Source: Epiperipatus broadwayi (Eukaryota > Onychophora > Udeonychophora > Euonychophora > Peripatidae). Taken from it: a stretch of 64,000 bases of DNA. Positions 1-11,739 of the stretch are shown here, in pieces. The number at the start of each line of letters is the position of its first letter. Position 1 is the stretch's first letter. Location: contig JAQFVV010012395.1 of NCBI GenBank assembly GCA_028023455.1, positions 2,668,001 to 2,732,000 on the forward strand. The letters run 5' to 3'. The translations under genes and the position numbers were made by a program. The notes under the pieces are model-generated. The model was not told where the DNA came from. It did no database searches and was given only the letters and a program-made list of their open reading frames with translations.

Positions 1-17
1 ATGAGATAGAGAAGAAA

Positions 18-1613
18 TTGAAAAGTGGAAAGGCAAGAGGTTTAGATGGATGGGCAGCAGAGATAGTAATGAATTTAGGGTATAGGGCAAAAGTAAAGTT
101 ATTATCCTGTTTTAATAAGATGGCACAGAATAGAGTTTTTCCGAGTAGTTGGAGTAATACAAGAGTAAGATTATTATTTAAAGGAAAGGGTAAGGATCAT
201 AGAAAGTTAAATAATTATAGACCGATAGTGGTAACATCAGTTTTATATAAAGTTTTCTCATATGGTGGCTAGAAGAGTTGTAAAATGGATGAAAGGGAAT
301 AATGTAGTGAGGGAAATGCAAGGAGGTTTTAGATTAGATAGGCATATAGGAGATAGTTTATTTATAGTTACACAACTTATGGATATAGAGAAGGCATATG
401 ATAAATAAATAGAAATACATTATGGTTAAGTTTAGCAAATTTGGAAATGGATGAAGCTTTAGTGGATATTATTAAGAAATTATATGAAAATAATTACTAT
501 ACATATCAATTAGGGAATATAGAATCAGTTAAAGTTAAAAATGGGGTGGGACTAAGGCAAGGATGCCCTATGTCACCTATTTTGTTTTTGTTGTATTTGA
601 GTGAAATGGAAAGAGCAATAGAAAGATTATGAAGAGGGATAGAGATACCGTTAATAGGTGGCAAGGGAGTATATACTTTGTCAGGTCTTTTTTTTTTGCA
701 GATATCTTTTTGTGTGCAGAAAGAAGAGAAGATATGGAAGTTATGCTGAGGACATGTGCAAGGGTGGGTAAAGAGATGGGGATTAAATTTAGTGAAGAAA
801 AATCAAATATAATGATGGTTAATACTGGGGAAAGAGAAGATGTAGAATTTTTATTGGGGGATATAAAGTTAAGTGTGGTGAATAGATATAGTTATTTGGG
901 AATTATCTTAAGTAATCAGAAAAATTGTTTGGATGAATGGGAGAAAAAAATTGATAAATGACGCAAAGAAAAGAAAGGGATTGATAAAGAAATTAACAGT
1001 GTTTTCATATAATAAATATAATGTAGCTAGAATTATATGGAAGGGAGTTGCAGTAGCAGGGTTAACATATGGTAATGATGTGTTATGTGTTAGTAAAGAG
1101 GTATTAGATTACTTAGAAAAAGTACAAAGGGAAGTAGGAAGACATGCATTGGATGCAGATGTATGGACAGCAAGGGAGGCAATTCAAGGAGAAATGGGAT
1201 GGTCAAGTTTTTATATGAGAGATGCAAAAAGTAAAATGAAAATGTTTGGTAGATTGCAGTTTATGGATAATAAAAGAATAGCCAAAATAGTATTTAATTG
1301 GGTTATGAGTAAAGGGCAGGCAACAAGATGGGTGAGAAAGGTAATGTGGTATGCAAAAGATTTGGATAAAGAATTTATATCAGTATATTTGTACAAAAGG
1401 TGGGATGATTGTGTTAGGAGGATTGTTGAGTGTTATAGTGGTAAGGAATGGGATAAAAGAATAGATTCATTAATAAAGAATAGGGAGTTAGAGAGATGGA
1501 GAACTAGTATGGAGAGTAAAAAGAGTTTAAATATATATAGAAGTAAACAGAACATTAGGTGTGAGTTAATGTATGATAATAGTAAGGAAAGTAGTTTATT
1601 GTTTAAGGCTTGA
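18..1613 (+). pseudogene. Reverse transcriptase of LINE family A, broken
   Basis: The RT domain is spread over several frames. The piece at 18-272 has the RT N-terminal signature GKARGLDGWAAEIV and the NNYRPI block. Motif A reads DIEKAYD at 382-402 and is followed at once by a stop. Motif B reads GLRQGCPMSPILF within 441-632. Motif C, normally F/Y-A-D-D, reads FADI at 695-706, so the second catalytic aspartate is missing, and copy 2 shows the same. The thumb follows (YLGIILSNQ, then GVAVAGLTYGND at about 1040-1080) and runs to 1613. RT would copy the element RNA at a nicked target (target-primed reverse transcription). With the stops, frameshifts and altered motif C this copy is dead. Confidence 0.88.
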
Positions 1614-1658
1614 ACGGGATCTTTAGCAACAAGAGAATATACATGTAAATGGAAAAAT

Positions 1659-1925
1659 ATGGGTGATTTAGTCTGTAAATTGTGTAAGGAAGGAATAGAA
1701 AATATTAGGCATCTGTTAATAGAATGTAAATGCTTGAAAACAGAAAGGATACAAATAATGAAGTTATGGAAGAATAAATATGAAAAAAGTGATTGTACAG
1801 AAAGTGGGTTATTGGTTTTTATGATGGGTTTGGGAAAAGATAAGGGGGATTTAGATATACAGGCCATAGAGTTGACAAAGATTATGTTGTGGAAATGGGA
1901 TGGAGCAGAATATGGGAAAACTTAG
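1659..1925 (+). pseudogene. Cys-His cluster at the C-terminus of LINE family A ORF2
   Basis: The 88-residue reading frame has C-x2-C, then His and Cys spaced as in the zinc-ribbon-like tail found after RT in several LINE clades (CKLC, then IRHLLIEC). It lies directly after the RT thumb, separated by the tga at 1611-1613 and a frame change. The role in other LINEs is RNA or DNA binding during insertion; here it is inferred from motif spacing only. The frame ends at 1925, and about 110 bp of 3' UTR follow. Confidence 0.7.
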
Positions 1926-2045
1926 AGTGAGGAATGGAAGGTAAAGTGGCTAACAGGTTTCTCTGGACATATTTGCTGAGAGATTCCTGACTTTGTTTAA
2001 GTGAGAAGTCACAATACATCACATCACATGGAAAATTTGTTTACC

Positions 2046-4020
2046 ATGATCAAAAGTTAATGATGATGATTATTTGCACTGACCAGACCAGGGAGAATAA
2101 TAGCTCAATAATTTTGTTCAGACACTTGAGAAAAGAAAGCTAGGACAAACGTTAGCTAAAATACTTTCAAAATTTGTGTTTATAGTTTATTAAAATTAAT
2201 ATAAAAATTTTTCAAGTACAGTGATTTATTTACAATAGATGTTGTTTTTATTAAATTCTATTAAGGCGTGTACGAACAAAAACGCTCCAGCAGTCAGGCT
2301 AATTTTCTAATAGAGTTTTAAAAGGGAGGGAATAATTTTCTTTTAGCTGAAGATTCACCTAAGCAACTCTGGTTTCCTTATTCACAAAGTTTTAAAACAA
2401 ATGACAAATGAAAGATTCTTGCATGGATGAACGAAACTAGTGCGGGCGAGCGATCACTAGATTACTGACTAGTGACATCATAATGTCTGCAGAACTCCTG
2501 CATGGCCAACCACGTTGAAGATTGCCACGGTTGATTACAATACAAGAAAAATAAATATGATATAAAGAATGTGACAAAGTATGAATTGTAGAATGGGACA
2601 AAACTTAAATCTCCAATTTCACGAAAATTGAAATCTGAGCAGACTTCAGTGTAATTAATTTTTAACAAACAAAGAGACAATGAAATCTCTGATTTAAGGG
2701 AAACAAATATATAACTGGTGAATCAATAACCAATTGATTGGCCAAACTAAGTTGCTATAATAATAATTAAAAGTCTTAATAGGAGACAGGTAAGTAATCA
2801 GAAAATTATTTATATCTGCCCAAGCATTTATTAAGAAAATTATATAATTATAAATGTAAATAGCTTTAAGAAATAAACTCAGTACATGCTCTGACAAATA
2901 AATTCAAAACAAACATGGAACCTTAAAATTAAGATTCCAACATGCTATAAATACAACATATAACACACAGAATAAATGCTCAAAATATTTAAATTTAACA
3001 GGCAAAAAATATAAAAATAGTATACTTTTTTAAGATTAAGCTGAGACTTTAAAACTCTGGAAAGAATAAGAAAACATGTTATCTTGAGGTATAAGTTTAA
3101 AATTGGCAGATGTCTTTCAGCAGGGCACACAGTTCATTTTACTGGAGAGTTCCGGCGAAGACTTTAGGTTTCCACTTTCTATTTTGGAGGCTGGAGGCAA
3201 TGTTAGGGATCAGTTCTGGTTTGAGTTCTTATGACATGATTTTGCAGGGACAATTTGGGATCCGAGGTTCATTTAAGTTGGTTTAGCACGGCATGTTGTT
3301 GAGGCAATTCTTCCTAATGTATAGTTTTAGCATTCTCAGGAAAGATTCTTTTTAGATTTGAAGACAGTGATTTAAATTTGGCAGCACTGCATTTCTAATC
3401 TGGATCTCAAGTAGCGTACAAAGTTGAATCCATAAGCGTCACAAGTAGCAAAAGTCAATAGCTAAAGAATAATTAGTCTGAAATCCCAGAGCTATTTATA
3501 TGAGCTCTTATCTTTCCATCCCAGCTTTAATTAGCTAATTCTGACTAGGGTTAATCTTATTCATAATTAATTTAAAAAAATGTAAAAACAAGTCTTAGCT
3601 TTAGATAAAATAAATTAAAAATCAATTATTATCAAAACAGGAATGCAATTAACAAAAAAAAAAAAAACTTTCCAAAACCAAAATGCTTTGTTCAAAAAGT
3701 ATTAATCTTTTTTGTTTTTTTTTAAATTTAGAATATTTTTTTTACAAAATTAAGTTTGCTTGACAAAAGAAAACCATTTTAAAAATAAAATCTATTAAGA
3801 AGTAGAAATGACAGAATTTTAAAATGTTAACTGTGTGTGTGCACTATTGCATATACTCTTATATACAAAACTTTTAAATAGTTTTCTTTTAAAGCTTTAT
3901 TAAAACAAACGTTGGTCTTATTTTTGTGATGAAACTTTTGAATCAGATAAAGTATCCAGTTCAATATTTAAACTCTTTACTCTCCATACTAGTTCTCCAT
4001 TTCTTCAACTCCCTATTCTT
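2046..4020. other. Intergenic, no gene recognised
   Basis: This is AT-rich sequence with no convincing ORF. At 3110-3540 it becomes less AT-rich and contains a TATA-like word on the minus strand (atataaatag near 3495), with leader-like sequence downstream of it. It could be the remains of an LTR, but I found no partner copy. The rest shows only poly-A/T runs. Confidence 0.5.
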
Positions 4021-4024
4021 TATT

Positions 4025-4155
4025 AATGCATCTATTCTTATTGTAACGATCCAGAGAATGAGCTTACCGTGATCTGCACTACAGGGCGCCATCTAGGCAT
4101 TTGAACCTAGAAAAATTTATAAAGTAGGCAGATACGTAAGTCAAAAAAAAAAACT
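4025..4155 (-). repeat. Dispersed repeat with primer-binding-site-like word
   Basis: On the minus strand the segment reads ...ctactttataaatttttc, then taggttcaaatgcctagA, then TGGCGCCCTG. The same order recurs on the plus strand at 61675-61740 with GGTGCCCTGG, and a related TTGGCGCCCTGG word lies at 37398-37412. A TGG-starting word directly after an LTR is what an LTR-element primer-binding site looks like, so these may be LTR ends. No coding region or second LTR was found next to this one. Confidence 0.4.
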
Positions 4156-4170
4156 TTTTTTTTTTTTTTA

Positions 4171-6190
4171 ATAAATATATTTTGATATCCGGTCGTTAGC
4201 CCATGTCACTAGCTCAGGGAGTAGAAGAGATTTAATAATATCATATCTTATCTAATTATATTTCAATATTAAAAAATAAATAAAATAAGTCACTGCCAGT
4301 AATTAACATACAAAAATTTATTTACGCACATATATATATATATAAGATTTAACATTATTATTTTAATATGTTTACTTTATCATTTAACATTATTTTTACT
4401 TTTATTTTAGATTTTTAATTTACATTTTAAATTTTATACTATTATTAGTTTGCACAGATTTGTTTAAAAATGTTGAGTATAGATCGGTTACATAGATTCC
4501 ACAGTCAAAAACATTTCAAAATAAACATAAACGATCAAAATACAAAATCATTGATACCGTCAATTGCAGAGGGAAATTTATAAGTAACCCAATAGCATTC
4601 ACCATAAGATGCTTGCATTAACACCAATAACTTAAAAGACATCCGAATAAATACATTTTAGATACTCACCGTAAGGTATCAGTATTTACCGAATGTCTAT
4701 ATATATTTTGATCGAATATGAAAACCAAAAACATAATCAACCGGTCACGAACCCATGCAAGTGTCTATACCCAACTTAAATTTAATGCATCTTTATTTAG
4801 AGTGTCGAGTATGAATAGACTACATAGATTTGTATTTGAAAAGAAAATATTCAATCCTTGTTTAACCTTAGGCCAAAGGTTCGCAGTCAAACCAAACTTC
4901 AATCCATCTGATATATCGATGTGTTCAATGTAATACAAATACGGCAGCACAATTAGGTTAAGAGAAGAAACTGCTTCTCGTCAGATAGGAATATTACATC
5001 TATCAGACAAGAAGAGCAATAAAAAAAAAACTCCATCGAAAGGAACAGCGTTCTACATCTTATAATCCCTTCCATAGGCAAAACGGAAGTGTGCGGTGTA
5101 TAATAGCGATTCTGCCCATAGCGAATCTCGTACTACATCTACTAATTATACCAATATATCCAATCCATTGACCTAATTCAACTACGAAACGAATAACCTA
5201 AGATTACCCTCCCCTAATATAACTTTACAAATCTATATAGCCATTCATGCCCGACTTAAGTTTAATATCTATATAACTAGTTTAATGAAAAACAGAAATC
5301 ATAATAAAACTTAAAGAACAAATAAATAAATAAATGGAAATGATTTTACAAAAGAAATACATTAAATAAAATTATAACTAATTAATAAATAACGTTGGTC
5401 AGATAGGATTCTATTTCTTAATTATTTTAAATACGGAAAGTTTTTAATTTAATGTTCATTAATTATAAAGTTCTTACGGTTTAAAACAGCTCATCTTTAT
5501 CTATTGCTTGCCATTTGAACATGAATTCCCATGCCATCCTAAAAAGATTGGTTGAGTTAGCCGTTGTTTTTTATTTATTTATCCGGAGGTCTTTTAGTTT
5601 AGTTGGTCCTTAATGTAGAAAAAAAAACGATGTCATTTCTCTTTTTTTTTTTTTTTAACAAAACTGAAGAGATTGAAGAGTATGTCTTTTCAATCCCTTC
5701 TCTTTCAACTCCACACTAACACATATAGTCACATCGTAATAACTAACTAATTTATTTTCCAACCTTTCCTTTTATAATAATTTTTTGGATTAACTCAACA
5801 TTACGTCATGATGGTGAAAACCTTTTCGTTGAGGTCCGATTTTCCGATGGATTTCTTTCATTTGCTAAAAGTTTCTATTGTTTTCCTATCTGACTGATGC
5901 TCATACATTTAAATGCCCAAAGGCTAGTTTACTAATTAAAATAATCATTTCCATTTTACAAAAGATTAATTAATTTGTTTTCAAACTTAATCATATATTT
6001 TTATCTCCAAATCTTTTCTGAAAATTTAGTTTTAAACTACTCTTTTTTTAATAAAGTTTTATTTTAATCATTATTTATCTATGCGATTTTATATATATGC
6101 GAGTTTAAGATGATTTTTTAATTTCCAGTTTTTAATTCTTAAAAAAGAAATTTTTATTAGCGACCTTTTTTTTTTATGTTTACTAATAAA
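4171..6190. other. Intergenic, no gene recognised
   Basis: No coding region is supported. Short words resembling each other around 4465-4500, 4700-4840 and 5220-5290 (cccaacttaaatttaatg-type) hint at an old internally repeated element. Poly-A/T runs occur at 4148-4170, 5022-5030 and 5640-5656. Confidence 0.4.
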
Positions 6191-6192
6191 AA

Positions 6193-6226
6193 ATAATGTA
6201 ACGTACGTATGTGCCCGTTACATTAT
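6193..6226. repeat. 11-bp inverted repeat at the broken end of LINE copy 2
   Basis: Arms ataatgtaacg (6193-6203) and cgttacattat (6216-6226) are perfect inverse complements around a 12-nt loop. The right arm touches the point where homology to LINE copy 1 stops (about 6225), so the hairpin marks the deletion or rearrangement junction. Confidence 0.75.
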
Positions 6227-6336
6227 ATCCCATTCCTTACCACTATAACACTCAACAATTTTCCTAACACAATCATCCCATCTTTTGTACAAGTATACTG
6301 ACATAAATTTTTTATCCAAAACTTATGCATACCGCA

Positions 6337-7700
6337 TTATACCTTTTTCACCCATCTTGTTACCTTCCCTTTATTCATAACCCAATTAAATTCTTTTTTT
6401 GCTATGCTTTTATTATCCATAAACTGCAATCTGCCGAACATTTTCATTCTGGTTTTTGCATCCCTCATATAAAAACTTGACCATCCCATTTCTCCTTGAA
6501 TTGCCTCCTTTGCTGTCCAGACATCTGCATTTAATGCATGTCTTCCTACTTCTCTTTGTAGTTTTTCCAAGTAATCTAATACTCCTTTACTAACACAATG
6601 CATTGTTACCATACGTTAACCCTGCTACTGCCACTCCCTTCCATACAATTCTAGCTACATCATATTTATTATATGAAAACACTGTTAATTTCTTTATCAA
6701 TCCCTTTCTTTTCTTTGCTTCAGTTATTAATTTTTTCTCCCATTCATCCAAGCAGTTTGTTTGATTACTTAATACGATTCCCAAATAGTTATATCTATTC
6801 ACCACAATTAAATTTATATCCCCCAATAAAAATTCTTTGTCTTCTCTTTCCCCAGCATTAATCATCATTACTTTTGACTTTTCTTCACTAAACTTAATCC
6901 CTATCTCTTTACCCAACCTTGTACATATCCTCAGCATAACTTCCATATCTTCCCTTCTTTCTGCACACAAAAAGATATCTGCAAATAAAAGACCCAATAA
7001 TGTATATACTCCCTTGCTACCTATTAATAATATCTCTATTCCTCTTGCTAATCTTTCTATTGCTCTCTCCATTTCTCTCAAATACAACAAAAACAAAATA
7101 GGTGACATAGGGCATCCTTGCCTTAGTCCCACCCCATTTTTAACTTTAACTGATTCTATATTCCCTAATTAATATGTATAGTAATTATTTTCATATAATT
7201 TCTTAATAATATCCACTAAAGCTCCATCCATTCTCAAATTTACTAAACTTACCCATAATCTATTTCTATTTACTCTATCATACACCTTCTCTATATCTAT
7301 AAAAAAACATATATAGCTGTCTACCTGTATACCTACTCATATCCATAAGTTGTATAAAAAAACTCTTTGCATTTCTCCCACTATATTATTTTCTTCCATC
7401 CTTTTTGCAACCCTTCCAGCCACCATATATGAGAAAACTTTATATAAAACTATGTTACCGCTATCGGTCTATAATTGTTTAACTTTCTGTGATCCTTACG
7501 CTTTCCTTTAAATAGCAACCTTACTCTTGTATTACTCCAACTACTCGGAAAATCTCTTTTCTGTCCATCTTATTAAAACATCATAATAATTTTGCTTTTG
7601 CCCTAGGGCCTAAATTCATTACCATCTCTGCTGCCCATCCATCTAAACCTCTTGTCTTTCCACTTTTCAATTTCTTCCCTTCTGAGTCATTCAGTTCATT
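6337..7700 (-). pseudogene. Reverse transcriptase of LINE family A, copy 2
   Basis: The N-terminal GKTRGLDGWAAEMV-type block lies near 7640-7690, with a NNYRPIA-type block near 7470. Motif A DIEKVYDRVN lies at about 7270-7297 and, unlike copy 1, is intact. Motif B GLRQGCPMSPILF begins at the 7132 end of the 180-residue frame. Motif C again reads FADI (6974-6985) where FADD is expected. The thumb continues as YLGIVLSNQ and GVAVAGLTYGNN, then shifts frame into the 91-residue piece 6612-6337. Upstream it has lost about 40 bp that copy 1 keeps, so the two copies carry complementary deletions around motif A. Confidence 0.88.
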
Positions 7701-7725
7701 TTCTGTAAATCTAATTTTCCCATTA

Positions 7726-8031
7726 CTATATGCTTTCATATTTGCTATCACTGTCCTTCACATCTAACATCTTTTCTATATTCAGTACATATTTATTTAA
7801 TATTATCTTTAATTCTTTAGAGCTACTCTCTACTCCCTCATCATCTAGTAATACTATCTCTCTCTCCCCTACATTCCTTCTTTTGATGTATTTCCAAAAT
7901 TTTTTACTCCCATTTTTTCCACTTTTATTAATATCCTCTAACAATTTACTATTCAATTTTATTTTCTCTCTATAATTATCTATTTTAGCCAACTTCTTCT
8001 TTCTAATACTTTTCCGATTTAACATTAACAT
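7726..8031 (-). pseudogene. Endonuclease-RT linker of LINE family A
   Basis: This 101-residue frame is rich in Lys, Arg and Glu and contains GSKKFWKYIKRRN, which fits the charged helical linker between endonuclease and RT in LINE ORF2 (often KxFWxxI). It has no catalytic motif of its own. It lies between the SDH block of the endonuclease and the RT N-terminus and belongs to the same broken ORF2. Confidence 0.7.
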
Positions 8032-8238
8032 TTTTTTTTCACTTTCTTTGTTCTTAATAGCACATTTGTATTCTCTGCATGCTTTTGCCTTCTCTTTTAC
8101 ACTTTTACTAACTCACTTTTTTATTACTCTTATTCTTCTGAATATTCCCACCTAAAACTCTATTTTTGACTTTCTCTATTGCACCACACCAGTCCTAATA
8201 TTCATCCCCAACCAACTCTTCCATGGTTTCTTCAACTT

Positions 8239-8975
8239 TTATTTTATACTCTTCTTACTCTTATCATTCACTTTCCATCCACATCTTTCACTATCTTTTC
8301 TACTTTTATTTCTATTTTCCATCACATTACTAATCATTTCTATTATAAAGAAATTATGATCACTATTACATACTCTCTCTTCATTATCAAACACCCTAAT
8401 CTTCTGTACTTTATTCATTCCCTCTTTCTCTACTAATATATAATCTATTGTGTGGAATATATTATTTCTAGATTTCCAATGCTCAAATTCACTCTGATAA
8501 AAATTCTTCAAAAGCTGTCCATTCTTATCAATTTCTTCAATATGCTCATTCATATCCCCTGTAACCATTATTCTCTTGTCCTTTTCTTTGAAACTCTGTA
8601 TATCCTTAACTAGGCATTTATAGATGCTACTGTTCCACTCCATTATAGATTGACTATCTCCAGTAGCTATATACACTATAGCCACCATCCATTCTTGTCT
8701 TCCTAACTTATCTCAAACCACAAATGTTCTTGACATTTAACAGTATTTAAATATTTTTTTGACATAACTCCTATACCACCACCCCTTCTTTCTTTTTCTT
8801 TTATATTTATACCCTTCCATACCAAGTCTTCCAGAATAGGTTCTTCTCTTAGATGTGTTTCCACTACTGCTAATACCTCACACTCTTCTTTTTAATTGCT
8901 TTGTTTAATTCCAGCCACTTTTCTGGTCTCCTACCACCTTGCATATTCAAATACCCAATTTTAACAATTTCTTAT
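8239..8975 (-). pseudogene. APE-type endonuclease domain of LINE family A ORF2
   Basis: Reading the minus strand, the domain starts KIGYLNMQGG just after the stop at 8972-8974. It then has ETHLREE (catalytic Glu codon at 8859-8861), a RRGGGIGV block, and in the 149-residue frame 8688-8239 GDMNEH (the GDxN motif), IDYIL and SDHNFFIIE (the SDH motif). This is the order of the exonuclease-endonuclease-phosphatase fold that nicks target DNA for LINE insertion. A frameshift near 8895 separates KWLELNKAIKK from the ECEVLAVVE segment. It is not expected to be active in this copy. Confidence 0.88.
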
Positions 8976-9022
8976 TTCCTAACTACTCTTTTATAAATTC
9001 TTTTGACTCTTTCTTCTCCATT

Positions 9023-9100
9023 ACATTTATAAATAATTTGCTTACCATTAATTTTACATACCCATTCCTCTCCACATCCACATTTCATACATCCCAGCCA
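9023..9100 (-). pseudogene. Cysteine-rich segment upstream of the LINE A endonuclease
   Basis: The minus-strand frame reads W-L-G-C-M-K-C-G-C-G, then E-W-V-C and after ten more residues another Cys: C-x2-C-x-C-x5-C-x10-C. It stays open to a single taa (8974-8972) and then continues in the same frame into the endonuclease. This looks like a zinc-binding module, either the end of ORF1 or an N-terminal extension of ORF2. A few LINE clades carry PHD- or CCHC-type fingers there. The family is not determined. Confidence 0.5.
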
Positions 9101-9184
9101 TTCTTCTTCCTTCTGATAACATTACAATTTAAAACCCATCCTCCTCCGGACAGCTATTCTTATAACCGGAACAAAAAGTAACTA

Positions 9185-10935
9185 TTAATCAGAAATTTTC
9201 GAATGAGATAAGGCAATGTATAAAGAAAAAAAAAGGGAATATGAATTTATTTTAAAGGATCACTTTAAAAATTCCACAATTAGAATTAAAATAAAATGAA
9301 ATTAGAGCAGTAATGCTTTTTTTCCCTTCTAAAAAGCAAACTAGCATTATATTGTCCTTATTGCAAAAGAAGACAATATGAAATTATTTAAAGTGACTCA
9401 TTTAAAACTTCTATAATTAAATTTAAATAGAATAAAATTCTCGTAAAAAAAAAAAGAATTTTAATAAAATTCTTTTTTTTAATTTTTATTTCTATAAAAT
9501 AAAGTTCCTTCGAGTTGGTCTAATGAATTTTAGGTAGATATTTTTATATAGTAGCTATTGGAATCATCAAAAGTATGATATATTCTGCAGAAGGGAGCTA
9601 GCAACCAAATTCAAAGTTTAGATTTTTTGTTTTTTACAGACATTCTAGAATGATTTTGTATGGAAATAATTGTGTACTCTTGTGTTGTTAATTGATTGAC
9701 AATCTTTTGAAGGTTTATTAATGTTGCATTTCATCTTCCTTCAAGCAGTCACTATCTTGCCACCATGATTTATGACAATATAATTATCTTCATGGATTCC
9801 AAACTGTTTTTTGCAATTATTTTTGAACTGCTTCCTTGCTTTCAAAATTAGAAACTAACTCTAAAAATTATTTGTACTTTTATATATCTCATATTCTTTT
9901 ATTTTTAATTAAACAAAATTAAGATGCTATTTCATACTTAACTTTTTTTTCCGCTCACCTAAAAGACCATAGCAAAATGTGTCATAATGAATATTTAACT
10001 GTAAATTTTTTTTGCCTCAAGCCACTAAATGATTAAATAGATCTCTGATGAATATTATATAGATCTGTGGTGAAGACTGTATATTCAGCTGAAACAATTT
10101 TGGAAATGAAAGTAAAAAAGTAAACTGGTGTTATGTAAATTATTTCTGTGAATAGCAATGATAATCTTGAATATATACACATGATACCAGAACAAAATAT
10201 TTAAAATCAAGTTACTTTTTAGTATCTATTATGTAATTATATTTGTGATAAAAATACTTTTATTTTACTAAATTATGTAATCACTGCACATTTGTCAAGC
10301 AGTCATTTTTAATAAAATACAAACAAATGCACTTTATAAGTATAATTATTACAACTTTATATTATCTTAATAGATTTCTAAGCATAAGATCTCAACACTG
10401 ACTCGTAAATCGAAAGATTTCGCGAATGTTAATGTGTTATAGAATTTGTGGACTTAATCAGTGAGGTATTTAATAGCCTTATCCTCTCAAATCAAAATGC
10501 TAGATTCTTCTATTTATGTAGAAAGTAGATTAAGATAAGAGTGGCCGCTCTTGTCTTTTAAATAAATCTTGTGTTAAAGATTTGCAGAGGTCCCTACTGT
10601 CGTTTTTCAGGTGCATAGTCTTAAGATTATATCCTTAATAAGCATTATTTATATTTACATAAAAAAAAAAAGTGGATCACATAACTTATGTATAGCTTAA
10701 ACATTAACATTAGAAACAATAATTGAGTCTATTTACTATATTCCAGAGTTTTTGTAAGTTTAAATATAATAATTTCATAAGTGATTTGGAAGTGAAACTA
10801 CCATTTAGTGTCCATCGATTATTCAAACTTATAATATGTGACTATGGAATAGAATAAATAGAGTAAATTACTATTCTTATTTATATTTCTTAAGCATTTT
10901 CAATCAAAAGTAAATTGAGATGTGCATTACATATA
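9185..10935. other. Intergenic, no gene recognised
   Basis: Very AT-rich sequence with homopolymer runs (9440-9480) and no supported ORF, RNA gene or repeat pair. Confidence 0.5.
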
Positions 10936-10939
10936 TACA

Positions 10940-11700
10940 ACAGTCACTCAGAAATGAACATGGCTATTCCAGCTCCAAGAAAAAAAAACAAAAAACAAAC
11001 CGCACTACAAATGAATTCTGTGAAACACAAATGTGTCTAAAAATAGAATGTCCTTTTCCATTTTTTTTCTGTTTATTTGATATTTTGCAATGCCATCTTT
11101 TAATTTTTTCAGCAGAAAACTTCTTTCTAAAATACTTCAGCACCATGTCACATTGTAGCTGTCCAATGTATTCTATTCTCAGAAATATCTTTGCAATGGG
11201 AATAAACAATATTGCACTTTTTTAGAATGTTTTTGAAATGATCCTTATGATGTTGACAGAGTCTATCTCTCCCATGAAAATTATAATCAAGCTCACCATA
11301 AAACATTTCCAATCCAAATGAAGCTATGATTTTATCCAGCAAGTTAAAGAACATCTTGATTGATTATACTTTAAATTTTTTTTAGAGTATCCTTAAATGA
11401 AACTTTTCTAATGCTTTTATATTGTGTCAATAGGGTATCCATGTCCCACTTCTGTACAACAAAGTAAAATAACAGTTCTATATACTGCTAATTTAACTGC
11501 TGTAATTATTGCCTGTGATGAAATACCCTATCTTTTAACTTGGTTAAAAATAGCTGCTGCATATTAGAATCTGTGTTATACCTCAACATCTAAATCCATC
11601 TTTCTATTTATAAAAATATCAAGATATTTAAATTGTTTTATATTCTCAAGTTGATGACCACCCAAGCTAAAAGTTTTCTATTGTCATTGGCTGCCACATT
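10940..11700 (-). mobile_element. LINE family B, copy 1, decayed RT thumb and C-terminus
   Basis: Read on the minus strand over several frames: LENIKQFKYLDIFIN, then MDLDVEV and AAAIFNQ (11675-11540), which matches the post-RT block written YLG..I..DG.LD.EV..R in many LINEs. Next comes AVYRTVILLC (about 11480), then FYGELDY (about 11300), GRDRLCQHHKDHFKNILKKC (11270-11210), the block usually containing FYGEL and a K/R-rich RYKD.LK...I. Finally, near 11010-10960, FICSAVC and GAGIAMFIS resemble the C-terminal single zinc finger that ends this LINE type. Stops and shifts are frequent, so it is an old inactive copy, 5'-truncated. Confidence 0.7.
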
Positions 11701-11739
11701 TTTATATAAATTGAAAGAGATTTACATGCCCTACATGGT

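Larger units (their letters stand above)
1..2036 (+). mobile_element. LINE (non-LTR retrotransposon) family A, copy 1, cut by window start
   Basis: This is the RT half and 3' end of a decayed non-LTR retrotransposon. The reading order is RT fingers/palm, thumb, a Cys-His cluster, then a short 3' UTR that ends near the words catcacatcacatgg. It aligns by eye over most of its length to the inverted copy at 6225-9165, and its last 140 bp recur at 23847-23986, which fixes the 3' end of the family. Stops and frameshifts split the ORF into at least five pieces, so it cannot make protein. Relative to copy 2 it lacks about 50 bp just before RT motif A; the junction sits on a short gatat direct repeat, suggesting slippage. 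The 5' part lies outside the window. The clade (CR1/Jockey-like group) is inferred, not proven. Confidence 0.9.
6225..9165 (-). mobile_element. LINE family A, copy 2, 3'-deleted
   Basis: In minus-strand order the element has a Cys-rich segment (9100-9023), an APE-type endonuclease (about 8970-8239), a basic linker (8031-7726), RT (7700-6590) and thumb (6612-6337). It then stops at the position equivalent to 1456 of copy 1. The Cys-His tail and 3' UTR are missing. LINE copies are normally lost from the 5' end, so a missing 3' end points to a later deletion or rearrangement at the 6193-6226 palindrome. Sequence agreement with copy 1 is high by eye, so both are fairly young. Several frameshifts and stops make it non-functional. 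Confidence 0.9.

Noticed and set aside
3480-3560. LTR promoter on the minus strand
   Set aside because: A TATA-like word exists but no second LTR, primer-binding site or coding region was found.
6837-7172. 111-residue plus-strand ORF, and similar plus-strand ORFs at 7730-8436
   Set aside because: They are antisense shadows of LINE copy 2 ORF2; their composition reflects the T-rich antisense strand.
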